Below are positions 52,597 to 64,000 of a stretch of 64,000 nt of DNA, one piece after another. Source of the stretch: Scylla paramamosain (Eukaryota > Arthropoda > Malacostraca > Decapoda > Portunidae); NCBI RefSeq assembly GCF_035594125.1, contig NC_087151.1, positions 32,152,693 through 32,216,692 of the forward strand. Direction: 5' to 3'. The stretch's first letter is position 1. The number at the start of each line of letters is the position of its first letter. The notes under the pieces were generated by a model. That model ran no database searches, was not told the origin of the DNA, and saw only the letters and a program-made list of their open reading frames with translations. A program made the position numbers and the translations under genes.

Positions 52597-55500
52597 TATT
52601 AAATTCCCCATTTCAATCTTACAGCAATACTACATTGACATTTGCTTCAGAGCTCCGTAACTCTCACCATAACTCTAGAAATTAATCTCTCTTCTTCATA
52701 TATTTCAATAGCAGATCCATCTGCACTCAAATACCCATGGTTATTGTTCAGAATAAGTTTTACTGTTATCAATCTACAGCCACAAAAGTGGCAAAACTCT
52801 TGAGCCATCCAAATTTGTAAGGGAAAAGAACAACATTAAATGAAGTCGAGCCTTCTGGACTCCCTTTCAGATGATTGCTTTCAGAACTATTTAGTTGTTA
52901 TGAAGTCATTGAGAGATAGAGCTCCAGTACTGGCACAGTCATGCAGTCCCTGGTAATTATTTGTAAACTATGAAACATTCAGAAATTTTTTGCATTTTCT
53001 GCATTGGATATAGGCACATTCTTTGTTTCCTTGATACTATATTGAAATCTTGGAATATTTTCCCCATGAGATTGCTCTCCTCTGATCTAATAATCATTAA
53101 CATGAAGGTTTACAGCTTGCTGAAGTAACTTTTATTCCCACCAGACTGGATGCAGATCTTTGATCCAATTTTTCAGTAGTACTTCATGGGTTCGAATACG
53201 TGAGCTTGAATTTTTCATGTGTTTGTCCAGCAGTTCCACTGTATCTGTTGAAAAAGGTAAGAGTTATCTTCTCAAATTAAAAGTTAAGTAACTGTTTAAC
53301 AGTGATTCAATTTTGATAAATCCAATACCAGCCTGTGTTTACAACAGCCTTTAAGTCAAGTATGCTTGCCATTCATTTACACTGTTATGTATTTTGTTGT
53401 TATTCAGTCTTGGTAAGTCTTTCTAAATTAATTTACTGTAGTCAAATTTTATTTGTTTATTCTCAGAAATGCATTTCTACTTATAACATGCATTGCACAT
53501 TGCAACAAATTTTATTTTAAATATTTTGTTCATTAGTGAAATATTTAGTGTTCTTAATAGTTATTATAATGCTATTCATTTGGTAAATTTATTTATGCAC
53601 TTAATTGCATTTCACTAGATTTTCCCCTGCTCCCTTCCCAGTCAGCATATAATATCAATTTACTGTAATGAAGCTGCAAAAATACTTCATGTGACTTGGT
53701 TATCCTTCATCAGTGGATATATGTATAAAGACAGATACCCCTCATGCATTATTTGTACTTTTCTCCTTTTTAATCATTCTAGTATTCCATCTTTGTTCAT
53801 TTATCCCTTTCTTGAATAGTTGAACCCTTTCCACATTACCTTCCTTTTTGTTCTTTACTCCCTTGATGCACTCATTCCCTTCATAGATGAATCTTCCCAT
53901 TTCCTAAAATATAGCACAATTGTCTATCATATTGTAGTGGCAAGACAGTCAAGGTTGACCAAAAATCCACTTGGGTCTTGGATGATATATCCAGGCCTCC
54001 ACATCCAAAAGGGATGTAGCAGCAGTAAGGCAGGTTTTCAGATACTGCTGTATAACACTGTTTTCACTATTCCCCTTAGTGGTTGGAAGTGGAGAAGACC
54101 TTTTTTCATCACTGGAAGTAAGGTTGAAAGCTGTATTTGGCAAAACATCACTGTGTCCGAGCAGATAGCCAGCAGTGTCTTTAAATGCTTCTGTAAAATT
54201 TTATTTTTGGTGTTTAACCCCTTTGGGTAAAGAAGGCCTCATATGACTTAATTAGGAATGTTTCTGACTTGTTTTCACCATGAGTGGCCTGCCAAGCATT
54301 CTGCTCTTGACGGCAGCATCTCATGATATGATAGTTTCATAAGTTTTTTGCACAATCTGTTGTGTTCTTTCACTTTGCAGCCACTTTTTATCCGTCTCTG
54401 ACATGTAGCTAACCATCTCATTTGAGTATCCAGGAACAGGTGTCAGAATAAATTAGATGGGAAGTTGCTTAATTTTGGGTCAGAATCTTTGCAGGTGATA
54501 ACATGCTTTTTTTCTTTATTTTTTTTTAACGTGTGAAAAAGCTTACTAGAGATATTTTCTTCAAGTGTGAGTACATTATTCACATGGTATTTTGACAGGT
54601 CCAGTAATTTTGCCATCTGAGGACACCTGAACATAGCTGTACTGTCATTAAGTGATAGTTTTACTTACTGATTGACCATCTTATTCTTGACTTATTTAAT
54701 ACACATTGAAAACTGACTGAATATTGTTGTCATGATCTTTATTTTTGTGTAAGATACTTTATTATTTATTTCTATCTTCATAAGTCGATTTCTTACATAT
54801 AAATGAGTTTTGGCAGTACAAAATTGATTTAAAGCTCATAATAAAACATAATAAGAATATATGGTCCAATCCAGAGGTGAGAACATTGACTTATTTGTAT
54901 CTGACACCAATTAATTAGTGCCAGACTTTGGCTTAGGTCTGATGTAAACAAAAGTGGTATCACCTCACCAAGTGTGTCTTGAAGCTTGCTTTGAAGTGTG
55001 TGTGTGGGTGTGTTCACATCTAGACGTTGCCTTGCCAGAACAACCCCCAGACCCCAAGCCATCCCTTTCTTACCACATCTTTATAGAATGTGTTCATCTT
55101 ACTAACTTTTTTGTATTTTTGTAACATTCTTACAACCAATGTATTGAGTAATGTTCACACACTATCAACACTGTAATATTATATTCTTATTGGATGTGTG
55201 GATGCCAGTTGTCTGCTGAAAAAGATATCATCAACCATTGTTATACAAAAAGCTTCCCTACATAACTACTGCAACACCTATCACTCCATGATCCCAGACT
55301 CTAGCCCCATCCTTCTGGCATCCTATTCAGAACTGCCATTTGTTGATGAAGTGTTATAGTCTTGTGATTTGAATCAATGACTGAGCAGCAGGCTTCAGGA
55401 CACACTTGGTGAGGAAGCCACTTTAGTTGCTTGCTGTACATTATCACCTCCCTCACTCATTCTTACTCCAGTCATTCATGATGACAGCATAGTCTCACTC

Positions 55501-55685
55501 TGTTCACTGTATGCTCAAGTAGTGCATGCTCATGGTTTGTTCCTCTTTTATCCATTTATATTAGCCTGGATGAAGATCTAGTCTATGGAGTTCACTTTTA
55601 TAGAAAAACTTTTCACTTGCTTAGCCTGAGTTTAAAGGTGACCAACTTGTCACAGGATACATTAACAGTAAAACCTGAATTATGA

Positions 55686-55878
55686 GAATGTTCTTTCCTT
55701 GCACTGAAATTCAACTTATGTGTTATGAAAGAGGTGAGAGAATTTTAAAAGAAAAAATTTTTTTCTCTCTCTCTCCTTGCATGTGAATGTTCTTTCCTTG
55801 CACTGAAATTCAACTTATGTGTTATGAAAGAGGTGAGAGGGAATTTTAAAGGAAAATTTTTTTCTCTCCTTGCATGCG
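55686..55878 (+). repeat. 99-bp tandem duplication
   Basis: gaatgttctttccttgcact at 55686 recurs at 55785, and the following 90 bp are nearly identical, ending ctccttgcatg. The first 55 bp of each copy show one difference by eye. Confidence 0.85.
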
Positions 55879-56429
55879 ACTCACCATACTCTTCCCTTTA
55901 GTTGCTTTAGGCTAAGCTGATCCAGAAGCCACACCTTCCCTATCCCCCCTTTCAGAGAAGATGGCTGATTGGTGCATTTGTAATGGTGATTGATGCCACT
56001 TAAATTTTAATTTCAATCACCTTATCCATTAGCATTTCCCTAAGTTGGTTTTCTAAGGCATCAATGCAAAAGCAATTATAATACCAGGGTATTCAGATTT
56101 CAGAAACATTGTGCAAACAAATGACATTTACATTGCCACATCTACATGTGCCATTCAAGACTTTGCCCATGTCAGCAGTCATATGGATGCATTCATATAA
56201 AATAACAAATACCATTGATTTCCACAATTTCATGTAAATGGTTAATACTTCATGTTATTATGGTTCTTGTATTGATATCTGAAAGTCAGCTAACTATGAG
56301 GCTTATTAAATTAAAGTGACTGAAAATATCTTAAACATCTTAAAAGAAAAAAAAAAAAAAACTTGGTCAGTGGCAAGAGCATATATGTATCATCTAGTTG
56401 CCCCTGTGAAAGGGGTGAACACAGGGGCG

Positions 56430-57340
56430 TGGCTTAACAGTCAGCACCAAGTGACATTAGAAATCCGTCTGACATGAAGCTCACATTGTTCAAACTGGCA
56501 ATTTTCTCCTCAGCTTGAAAAAATTGGCCTGGGAAAAATAACTTCATGGCATCTTAGGATAGCCAGTCATGTTTTTCTAAGTATAGAATAATGGATTCAG
56601 TGCTTGACATATTGACAAAAGAAAAGTTACCATTTGTGACTACTCCTTGCTTTGGCTAACAAAATGGTTGTGTTAGTTTTAAACATATTGAGCTGCTGTT
56701 GTGTGATGCCTAGAAAATATAGACCCTTATTACATAATATGAGTATTAGTTGCATATGAATAGTGAAACAAATAGAAAAATAAGCCATATAAGTATTGCT
56801 TACTGTGTTGGTGACTAAAGGATGTGCCTTACCATAAGTGTGCTGGTGGGTCTTTTTTTTTTTCTGAGCTTATTATATACCTTTGTGTGTCTTGCCAGAC
56901 ATTTTTGGGTGATTTCACCACTATGGTTATGGTGGGGCACATCCCTCATTTTCTTCAGCAGTGTACTCAATTTCTTCATTGGCAATAGTTATATGGCTTA
57001 TTTTTCTATTTGTTTCATCATTCTTTTGGAACTCTAACACTTGTACTATGTAATCATGGTCTGTATATTTTCCAGGTGTCACATATGAACTCAGTTTGTT
57101 CACAACCATTTTGTTAGTCAAAGCAAGCAGCAGTCACAAAAGATCTCTTCCCTATGTCAATATGTCAAGCACTGAATTCATTATTCTGTGCTTTGAAAAA
57201 CTGCCGTGTAGTTATTTTTCCCCAGCTGACTTCAGGGTAGGAAGGAGCAAGTTGCTAGTTTGTGCAATGTGATGCGCATGTTAGCGAGTGGTTCTAATGT
57301 CATTTGATGCTAATTGTATACATCAATTTCAATATCATGT
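56430..57340. repeat. large imperfect inverted repeat (about 450-bp arms)
   Basis: The left arm (56430 to about 56870) and the right arm (about 56900 to 57340) are reverse complements over nearly their whole length, centred near 56888. Examples: TGCTTGACAT at 56601 against 57163-57172; a 27-base match starting gaaacaaatagaaaa at 56765 against 56990-57016; CTAACAAAATGGTTGTG near 56657 against about 57103-57119; and ggatgtgcc near 56820 against 56937-56945. Over 56581-56672 I count roughly 85% identity by eye. Outer words (gacattagaa at about 56454 and ttctaatgtc at about 57293) also pair. Insertions of 10-20 bp break the arms. No ORF of note lies in it. Confidence 0.8.
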
Positions 57341-57365
57341 CTTCAGTGAGATAATAATGCATAAC

Positions 57366-57451
57366 CAATCAATTCCATCCATAAATTTTATTTGCTTCAG
57401 TATGAAAAGTATAATTATATAGTATTAGCAAGCTACTGGAGACACAAGAAA
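57366..57451 (-). promoter_or_regulatory. ADSL 3' UTR and polyadenylation signal
   Basis: On the - strand an AATAAA (plus-strand TTTATT, 57387-57392) lies 60 nt after the TAG stop. The 3' UTR is therefore short, with cleavage expected at about 57365-57375. Confidence 0.65.
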
Positions 57452-57538
57452 CTAGACTGTGAGGGTGATCTTCCCTTCTAGTTGTCCCTCGTACTTGCTC
57501 AGCACTGGATCTACTTCATTTTTCAGGAACTCCACAAC
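57452..57538 (-). CDS. ADSL: adenylosuccinate lyase, last coding exon
   Basis: Adenylosuccinate lyase acts twice in purine synthesis: it cleaves SAICAR to AICAR and adenylosuccinate to AMP, both releasing fumarate, as a cytosolic homotetramer. Read on the - strand, the acceptor cttcctccag opens 28 codons and a TAG stop at 57454-57452. The start VVEFLKNEVDPVLSKYEG aligns with the animal ADSL end 'V-x(2)-F-L-x(2)-E-V-x-P-x-L-x(2)-Y', and the spliced junction reads APQQ-VVEFL against ASQQ-VQRFL in human. Phase is 0, matching the previous exon. The C-terminal dozen residues (GQLEGKITLTV) follow the usual length but diverge in sequence, as they do among animals. Confidence 0.92.
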   Translation of the reverse strand, partial: VVEFLKNEVDPVLSKYEGQLEGKITLTV

Positions 57539-58706
57539 CTGGAGGAAGAGTTACAATTATACATCTATTAAGAGTAACAAGGGGGAGGAATGGATGATGT
57601 AAATTGTTTGCATTCATTGCAAAGACAGTATACAGATGGTGTAGTGGGGCCTAGAACAGGAATGGGAGAAAAAAAGACCGAATGTAATGGGTATGAGAGT
57701 ATGCAGAACATAAAGGATAAGAAATAAGGAACTGTGGTGACAAGAGTTGGGTCACCAAGCAGAGCAGGGATTATTACTGTGGCTTGCCAATGTAGCAAGA
57801 ATGGTTGATGATGCCTAACTGTACTGGGTGTAAGACAGAAGCCTACAAGATAGACAAATGGCTTGAAGAGTGATCAAAATGCAAGAAAGATTCGTCTTGC
57901 ATATGGCTAAATGTAAAGCCATTATGACGCTTAAGTGGAATGTAGTCTCTACAGCCTCTGTGGAAGGGTTCATCCACATCTTTTGTTTTTTGCAGACTTG
58001 AAGCTAATTTACAAGCAGCTGCTGCTGTTATTCAGAGTAGCAGCTGATTGGTGCACTTGTAATGAATATTCTTGCACTAACCACAATTTTCTATATTTGA
58101 GACTTTTTAATCACCTTATCAATTAATTGGTCTTGCCCTAACTGATTTCAAAATTATCAACAGAAAAATAATAAAGTACCCATCAACAACATTACAAAAA
58201 ATTGGGAGAAACATTCTTGTTTGCATTCTATTCCTGTCAATATTTTCAAAAATACTTTTGAGCAAAGCTACTTGATAAAAGGCAATCAGTATTACATATA
58301 AAAGAATTTCAGAGCTTTCAAGAACTTTACAAGTGCATCAGTCAGCTGCCCCTCTGAAAGATTAGCTTCAACTTACCATCTATCATGAGAGTGAACCCTC
58401 CCACAAAGGTTGAAGCCATGTCCCATTTATGTATCCACATTTGCTTTACATTTAGCCCTATCATGCACAACTAAACTTTGTTACCCTTATCACATCAAAT
58501 CTAGTCCTCTTCACCAGTCACACTATAATCTACAAGACCAAGTCCATGATAATACTCCCTGCTCTGCTGAGTCACCCAACTACTTTTACCACAGTTTATT
58601 ACTTTTATTGCATGTATGTTCCTCACTCATATACCCATTACATTCAATTTTTCTTCTATATGGACTAAAATATAGAACAAGAGAACATATAATGTTGCTG
58701 TTTGTA

Positions 58707-58932
58707 CAGTTGGCTCCAATAATTTTGGTACACATCATGGCAAGGTGAGGCTAATATCTGGTATAACCACACAATGGAGCAGGAAATATCCCCAAGGTTA
58801 GGGTAATAGGGATGGAGAAACTGTAACATGTAGTCTGTCTCAGGCAATGTTGCCAACAGCTTCTCCATCCCTATTACCCTAACCTTGGGGATATTAACTG
58901 TTCTGCTACCCTAAAATTCTTGGAGCACACTG
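58707..58932. mobile_element. palindromic Tc1/mariner-like MITE with TA flanks
   Basis: The 226-bp element begins CAGTTGGCTCCAATAATTTT and ends AAAATTCTTGGAGCACACTG, with TA at 58705-58706 and at 58933-58934. The two arms are inverted repeats; the inner part pairs without mismatch over 34 bp (58786-58819 with 58861-58894) and continues 4 bp inward after one mismatch. The CAGT...-TA end structure is that of Tc1/mariner-type elements. There is no coding capacity, so it would be non-autonomous. It lies within the last ADSL intron. Confidence 0.8.
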
Positions 58933-60160
58933 TACCACTCAACCCTAACTTTCATTCATTCATTCCAAACAATTTTCATCTTAATCTTCACCCCCTCTCT
59001 CTTGCTATATTCATTCATGTGCACATGTATCTGTCACTAATGTGCTCACTACTATTACTGTCACCCATGTATTATGATGTTTCACCTCTGTTTATCCTAT
59101 CTATATTTTCATAAATATTGGTGAGATAAGGTTAGTGACCTATGAGAATGCTAATGGACATACGGAAATCTTAGAACATGGAGATGAATAACAGTAGGCA
59201 AAGGTCAGTCAGTAGCACCAAAGTGTCACACTGTCTTAACAGGCCAACGAGTAAACATTTTCTCCACAACAGCTCAGGGCAATATTTCAAAGACAAAGTG
59301 ATTTTTGAGAAATCACCAAAACTGGTATGGAAGAAACTGTTTAATCTTATCAAAGGTTGAGAAAATATTAGGTTTGTTGATCTGAGCTGCAGTGACACAC
59401 TATCACTGGACAACTCACCTTTTGCCTTCATCTCATCTCCGTATCCTTATTAGCACTCCAAGAGCTCAATGACACCATCTCACCACAAGTTATAAAATAA
59501 GGTTAACAACAGTGAATAGAGGGACAATCCTGGTGGCTGGATTGCTGACAGAACCAATATGCTGGTCATGGCATAATCAAGAGAGACCTGCCACACATTT
59601 ACAACTTCAAACATAAGCCATAAATGCAGGTTCATAAAGGAAAGTTTTCTTAGATAAAAATTGATTTTTTAGCCCCAAAATATATTGTAGAGAAATGAAG
59701 AGTAAATTTTGATGTGTTGTTTACTATGCAGCTGGCAATTACATAGTTTGAAGACCTGCCACTCAAAAAATGTACTAATGTGCCTCTTTACTCTACTCCC
59801 CTGTTGATTATGGCTTGCATACCATCATACAGCTTTAATGATTTCTGCTGTTGGTGAGATATTGCTGAATTGAGTCAAAACTTTTTTGGTGATGCAAAAG
59901 CTTCCACAAAGATAAATGGAGAAGTGAAAGTTTTGGAACATCATGGGATGTGATGTAAGATGCAAGGATATTTAACTTGAGGATGGTATTGTAAAAGAAA
60001 AAAAGTTTAGTATTTTGGAGGGAATAAGTATATAGTTGTGGAACACAATTCTAGATGCATATTTTCTAGTCTAGCAAGAATAGAAAAACTCATCCATTTT
60101 GTGTTCCATAGTGCATGCAAAAGGGCAAAGGTAAATTTTAAAGTGAATGTTAACAAAAGT

Positions 60161-60265
<105 letters not shown>

Positions 60266-62082
60266 GAAAGTTTGTGTCTGAATAGAGAAGAAATGGAGGA
60301 AGTACATGAATCTATGTTTAATTATAGAGATAAGAGGGAGAAAAGTGGTCTTAAGGGTGAATGATGTACGAGGAAAGTAAACTTGAAGCTTATGAAAGTG
60401 TGACTTTGGTCACAACTGATGTCACTTACAGCAGTTGGCAAACATTATCTAAAACTTAACTTTCTGCTTTCCATCTTATGTAATAACACAACATTAGGTT
60501 TTAGAAGCAGTTAATAAGTGGATATATAAAAAATACATATAAGGGATGAAATGTGAAAATATTATTTACAGTAATCTATAATGAATGAGCACAAATGTTA
60601 TGAAACAAAGGATGAAGGGCAGTTATAGAGGCAGGATTTGTAAATTTAAATTCAACATTTAACCAAAGTATAGTGTAATAATCTGAAAGTTCACTATGTA
60701 TGAATGAATTTCACATTTATAAATAATTATGATCTCAACCTTAGTTTTCAGGAAAGCAGGCAGCAAAAGAAATATCATACATGGTACATGCATTATGCAA
60801 CAACTCATGTGAAATACTGGGACCAATTGACCTGCAGGAAATACCAAGCTACAAGATAACTTGTAGCTAAAATTGCAGTGTTCATATTCTATAAATCCAT
60901 CACTTGTTTGAACACCTGGTCATATAAACTGTTAGTGTTAGTTCTTAATTTAACAATGTAACCAAATTATAGTCACAGGTGGATTCCTTTCATTCCTTTC
61001 TATATAAGTACTGTACTAGACACTGGTCTGTTAATTTTTCCACATCTATTTTCTCTCATCAATTCTGACAGCTTTGAACATTTAAATCTGAAATGAAACT
61101 GAAGTTGTGTATTACTTCCTGTATGCCAATACATGAAATACAAGTATTAAAAAGACATAGTTTGCACTTCAGCCTTAAGTATGAATCTAACTAAATTACT
61201 CTAGTGAAAGTTTGGATATCTGCAAGCCAAGGTCTGGTCTCAAAGTAGAAATAAAATAAGAGAATACCTGCCAAATAGTTATGCTTTGCTATTAATGCAA
61301 TACAGTATTCCCTTGATTATCGCTGATTCACCTATCATGCCCTCAATGCATCACATATTTTTCTGGCTAATATATATAAATTTATATCGCATATTCCTTG
61401 GTATATCTCAGGTTTCTGCGGCCAATAGGTATTTTTATTTTTTAGATATTAATTATTTGTGGTGAAATATGCATTTTCTAGCCTAAAAATTAATAAATTA
61501 ATAAATAAAAATACACTACTGTAATTCATAGAGATAAAGCTCTATACCCTTGTTTCAACTTACTGAATATTTTGGCAGATAAGACAACCTCCAAAGTTTG
61601 GTTTGAATTTAATGCTTTTTAGCTGATAATGGTAGTATAAGCTGGCACCCAAACTACCAAACCATCTGTGGTGAAATTTAGGTCAATGAGCAGCAGACAA
61701 CTGAGATGGTGATATACCAGTACAATGAATAAAATACCTTCTTTATCTTAAGTGCAAAGCTAAACCTAAAATAAAATTTTCACCAAAATGCTTTTCTACA
61801 TTTTCATGGAAAAGGATGGATGGATGAAGATGGTGTAAAATTATTAATAGGCAATGTGCAGTATGATAAGTTTTCCTAAGCAAACCCTTGCCTTGTGCCA
61901 CCAGTGTGTTGAACTTTTGGCCATAATCATCTCCTATACGTTGTCATGACCTAAATCAGTGATTCTCAAAGTGTGTGAAGCCATTATCTCCTTGGTGTGC
62001 TGTGAAAATTTGGATGGGATTTTGATTTGTGTACATATAATGAAACTATTGTAAATTGTAATTTATATTTATCAAGGGTGGC

Positions 62083-62085
<3 letters not shown>

Positions 62086-62168
<83 letters not shown>
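62086..62168. repeat. (TA)41 microsatellite
   Basis: Uninterrupted; within the last ADSL intron. Confidence 0.98.
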
Positions 62169-62172
<4 letters not shown>

Positions 62173-62654
62173 GGCAGGTGCACTGCAAAAATATTAGTTG
62201 TTTCTTAGTGTGTCATCATAGTAAATGTTTGAAAACCACTGACTTACATTATTCCTGTGTTGCACAGCTAATCATCATCATTATCAATCAAGTTATAGTA
62301 TCCTCACGGGTAAGTGTACTGATTTTTTTTTTTTTCTCAGTATGTAAAGATGTGTCTAAAAGTAAGTTTGAGTCTAAATTTAAAAGTGTTTGAGTAGAAA
62401 AGGTTTTTAAGTGTGGGGAGAGTTTATAAAAGCTTAAATATATAAAAAAGATAAAATAAATATATACAAATAAAAAAAAATATATGTTTCTATTTTGCTG
62501 ATTTTCACTTATTGCAGGAGGGTTTGGAATGTTACACCTGTGAAAGTCAAGGTGTTACTGTATTGCATTTCAAGTGCCTCACAGGCTATGTTAGTGCCAC
62601 AGTCTAATCTACAAGGTATTGACTTCCATGTAGTTGCCAGACCTAAAAAATCAT

Positions 62655-62742
62655 GGCTTTGATTTCTTTTGTAGTTACAATAATTATCACAAGATGTTGC
62701 CTTTGATTTCTTTGTAGTTAACAATAACTATCACAAGATGTT
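62655..62742 (+). repeat. about 45-bp tandem duplication
   Basis: gctttgatttcttttgtagtt, then tatcacaagatgtt, repeats from about 62699 with small differences. Confidence 0.7.
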
Positions 62743-62976
62743 ATGTGTTGTAAATGTCAAATATTTTCAGAGAAAAGCAAGGTGATGCTTTTGAAGCAAT
62801 GTTTTATGGTAATATTAAATAATGACTAGATTTATAGTCTGGAACGCCTTAATAATCTATACACAAGTATATGTGAATTGGACTCGCATCTCCATCATTA
62901 AAGGAAATAACCATTATGGATATTAAGTGGACTCAAAATATGCTGAGTTCTAAGCACAACATAGATATTCACATAC

Positions 62977-63153
62977 CTGCTGAGGGGCACGACCAATGAA
63001 GGTTGCTGGATCCAACAATGAGTCAAGTTGATTGTGTATTGGACTAAAATATGGACATGCTCGAATCCTTTCCACCAAATCATTTTCTTCACCTTCCTGC
63101 TTCACTTTGTTTGCAGCTTCCTGACTCAACACCCGCACTTCCTCATGGCATTC
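62977..63153 (-). CDS. ADSL: adenylosuccinate lyase, penultimate exon
   Basis: This exon has 59 codons, phase 0 at both ends, with an acceptor cgtcatcag and a donor cagcag|gtatgt on the - strand. It begins [14 protein letters not shown], then [15 protein letters not shown], then [15 protein letters not shown] and GRAPQQ. This follows the C-terminal helical domain of animal ADSL nearly residue for residue (human: DCHEKIRVLSQ..., KQEGGDNDLIERI, YFSPIHSQLDHLLDP). No stop or frameshift is present. Preceding exons, with the catalytic Ser loop and signature sequence, lie above 64000. Confidence 0.96.
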
Positions 63154-63265
63154 CTGATGACGAGAAACAAAATGTTCAAGTGTCCTAAAAACTTTGTAAA
63201 AATCAATAAACAACTCAACTACATTGCATATTTTTCTTCCTATCTTCAAAGTTCCAAAGATTTCC

Positions 63266-63357
<92 letters not shown>

Positions 63358-64000
63358 CAAACAATAGGCAAGATACCAGAGCCCCAACCCTTGGAATATG
63401 TGGCCCCTCCTGCTGTAATGAGGTTAATGGCACAAATAAAAACTCGAGAAAACAGTGTTTGAAAGCCCCCACTCCCCATCCACTTGCACTACTACTTACT
63501 TCACTCTAGCACTGATAGCTGAAGTGAGGTAAGTGACCATGCTTGGCATTTGTCTCTGAACTGTCAAAAGTTGCTTTCTTATTGTTTACATTAATAAGGC
63601 AAAATATTGTGGAAATACTACTGTCATCAAACTTATAATAAAACAAAAACAAAATGCAGCATTATATGTATGTATCATATGGATAAGTGAATGTCACTAA
63701 TTGGTATTGCTTGTCTTACAAGCTGTAATGTTTTCAATAATGTAAGATGAAAATTAAAATATATTATGTTACCTTGTTTGCTGATACTTTAGAATCCTTC
63801 AGCTATGTGAGAGCTTGGTGGTGAACATGGGCTATCAGTTATGATACAACCTAATGTGCCTTGTAAGAACTTATGACTCATTGTAGATCCTCTTCAGTGA
63901 TCAATTTTGTTTGAAGGAAGTTAAAAAGGTAATTTCCTAAAATTATTTCCTTGTGGAATGCTAACTTAATATTAATGGGCACAGGCTCCATTTTCCCTCA
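63154..64000 (-). other. ADSL intron, part, running off the window
   Basis: I looked on the - strand for the expected preceding exon (coding the helix ending GG-x-R/N-Q) and do not find it, so the intron is longer than 847 bp. Only a (GA)n tract at 63269-63355 stands out. Confidence 0.6.
63269..63355. repeat. (GA)43 microsatellite
   Basis: Lies 116 bp upstream, in transcript direction, of the ADSL exon acceptor. Confidence 0.98.

Larger units (their letters stand above)
48741..57365. other. intergenic region between two convergent 3' ends
   Basis: This is AT-rich DNA with almost no long microsatellites. Apart from a minus-strand SINE (52470-52596), a 51-bp tandem duplication (50761-50862), a 99-bp tandem duplication (55686-55878) and a large inverted repeat (56430-57340), I see nothing in it. 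No open frame here carries a recognisable domain. Confidence 0.55.

Noticed and set aside
63154..63387. Minus-strand open frame continuing upstream of the ADSL exon, reading ...FVSRHQ before ECHEE
   Set aside because: SRHQ resembles the ADSL residues before this point, but the sequence is the intron end (tcgtcatcag) and further upstream becomes a (CT)n translation. The acceptor at 63154-63155 is preferred.

Overview
This window comes from an arthropod nuclear genome, most likely a decapod crustacean. That inference rests on the extreme density of (GA)n, (CA)n and (TA)n microsatellites, on introns of 5 to 21 kb, on decayed non-LTR retrotransposon pieces of a kind common in crabs and shrimps, and on one protein of the arthropod Beaten path (Beat) family. 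Nothing bacterial or viral is seen. Almost all long open frames in the window are translations of microsatellites and are not genes.

Two genes are supported, and they converge. On the + strand, five exons (2225-2366, 23244-23389, 28240-28323, 36426-36552, 48551-48651) join with matching splice phases (0/1, 1/0, 0/0, 0/1, 1/stop) into 600 nt, 199 codons plus stop. They encode the last part of Ig domain 1, a full Ig domain 2, and a C-terminal tail that looks like a GPI-anchor signal; an AATAAA lies at 48715-48720. The 5' exons lie before the window. On the - strand are the last two exons of adenylosuccinate lyase (63153-62977, 57538-57452), with a polyadenylation signal at 57392-57387. Its other exons lie beyond 64000.

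Layout: 1-2224 is upstream intron; 2225-48740 is the beat-like gene, with introns packed with microsatellites, MITE-like elements, LINE 3' ends and minisatellites; 48741-57365 is an AT-rich intergenic stretch between the two 3' ends; 57366-64000 is the ADSL 3' end and its introns. The first about 44 kb is GC-richer and crowded with microsatellites; the last about 16 kb is AT-rich with only three long ones.

The structures most worth a second look are a roughly 900-bp imperfect hairpin (56430-57340) lying immediately beyond the ADSL poly(A) site, a 226-bp palindromic TA-flanked Tc1/mariner-like MITE (58707-58932), a five-copy MITE-like family with CCGTATTCTGAAAC-type ends, a 156-bp quasi-palindrome with G-rich arms (46917-47072), and a decayed reverse transcriptase (47170-47735). 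All calls were made by eye and from knowledge of the families; no database search was run.
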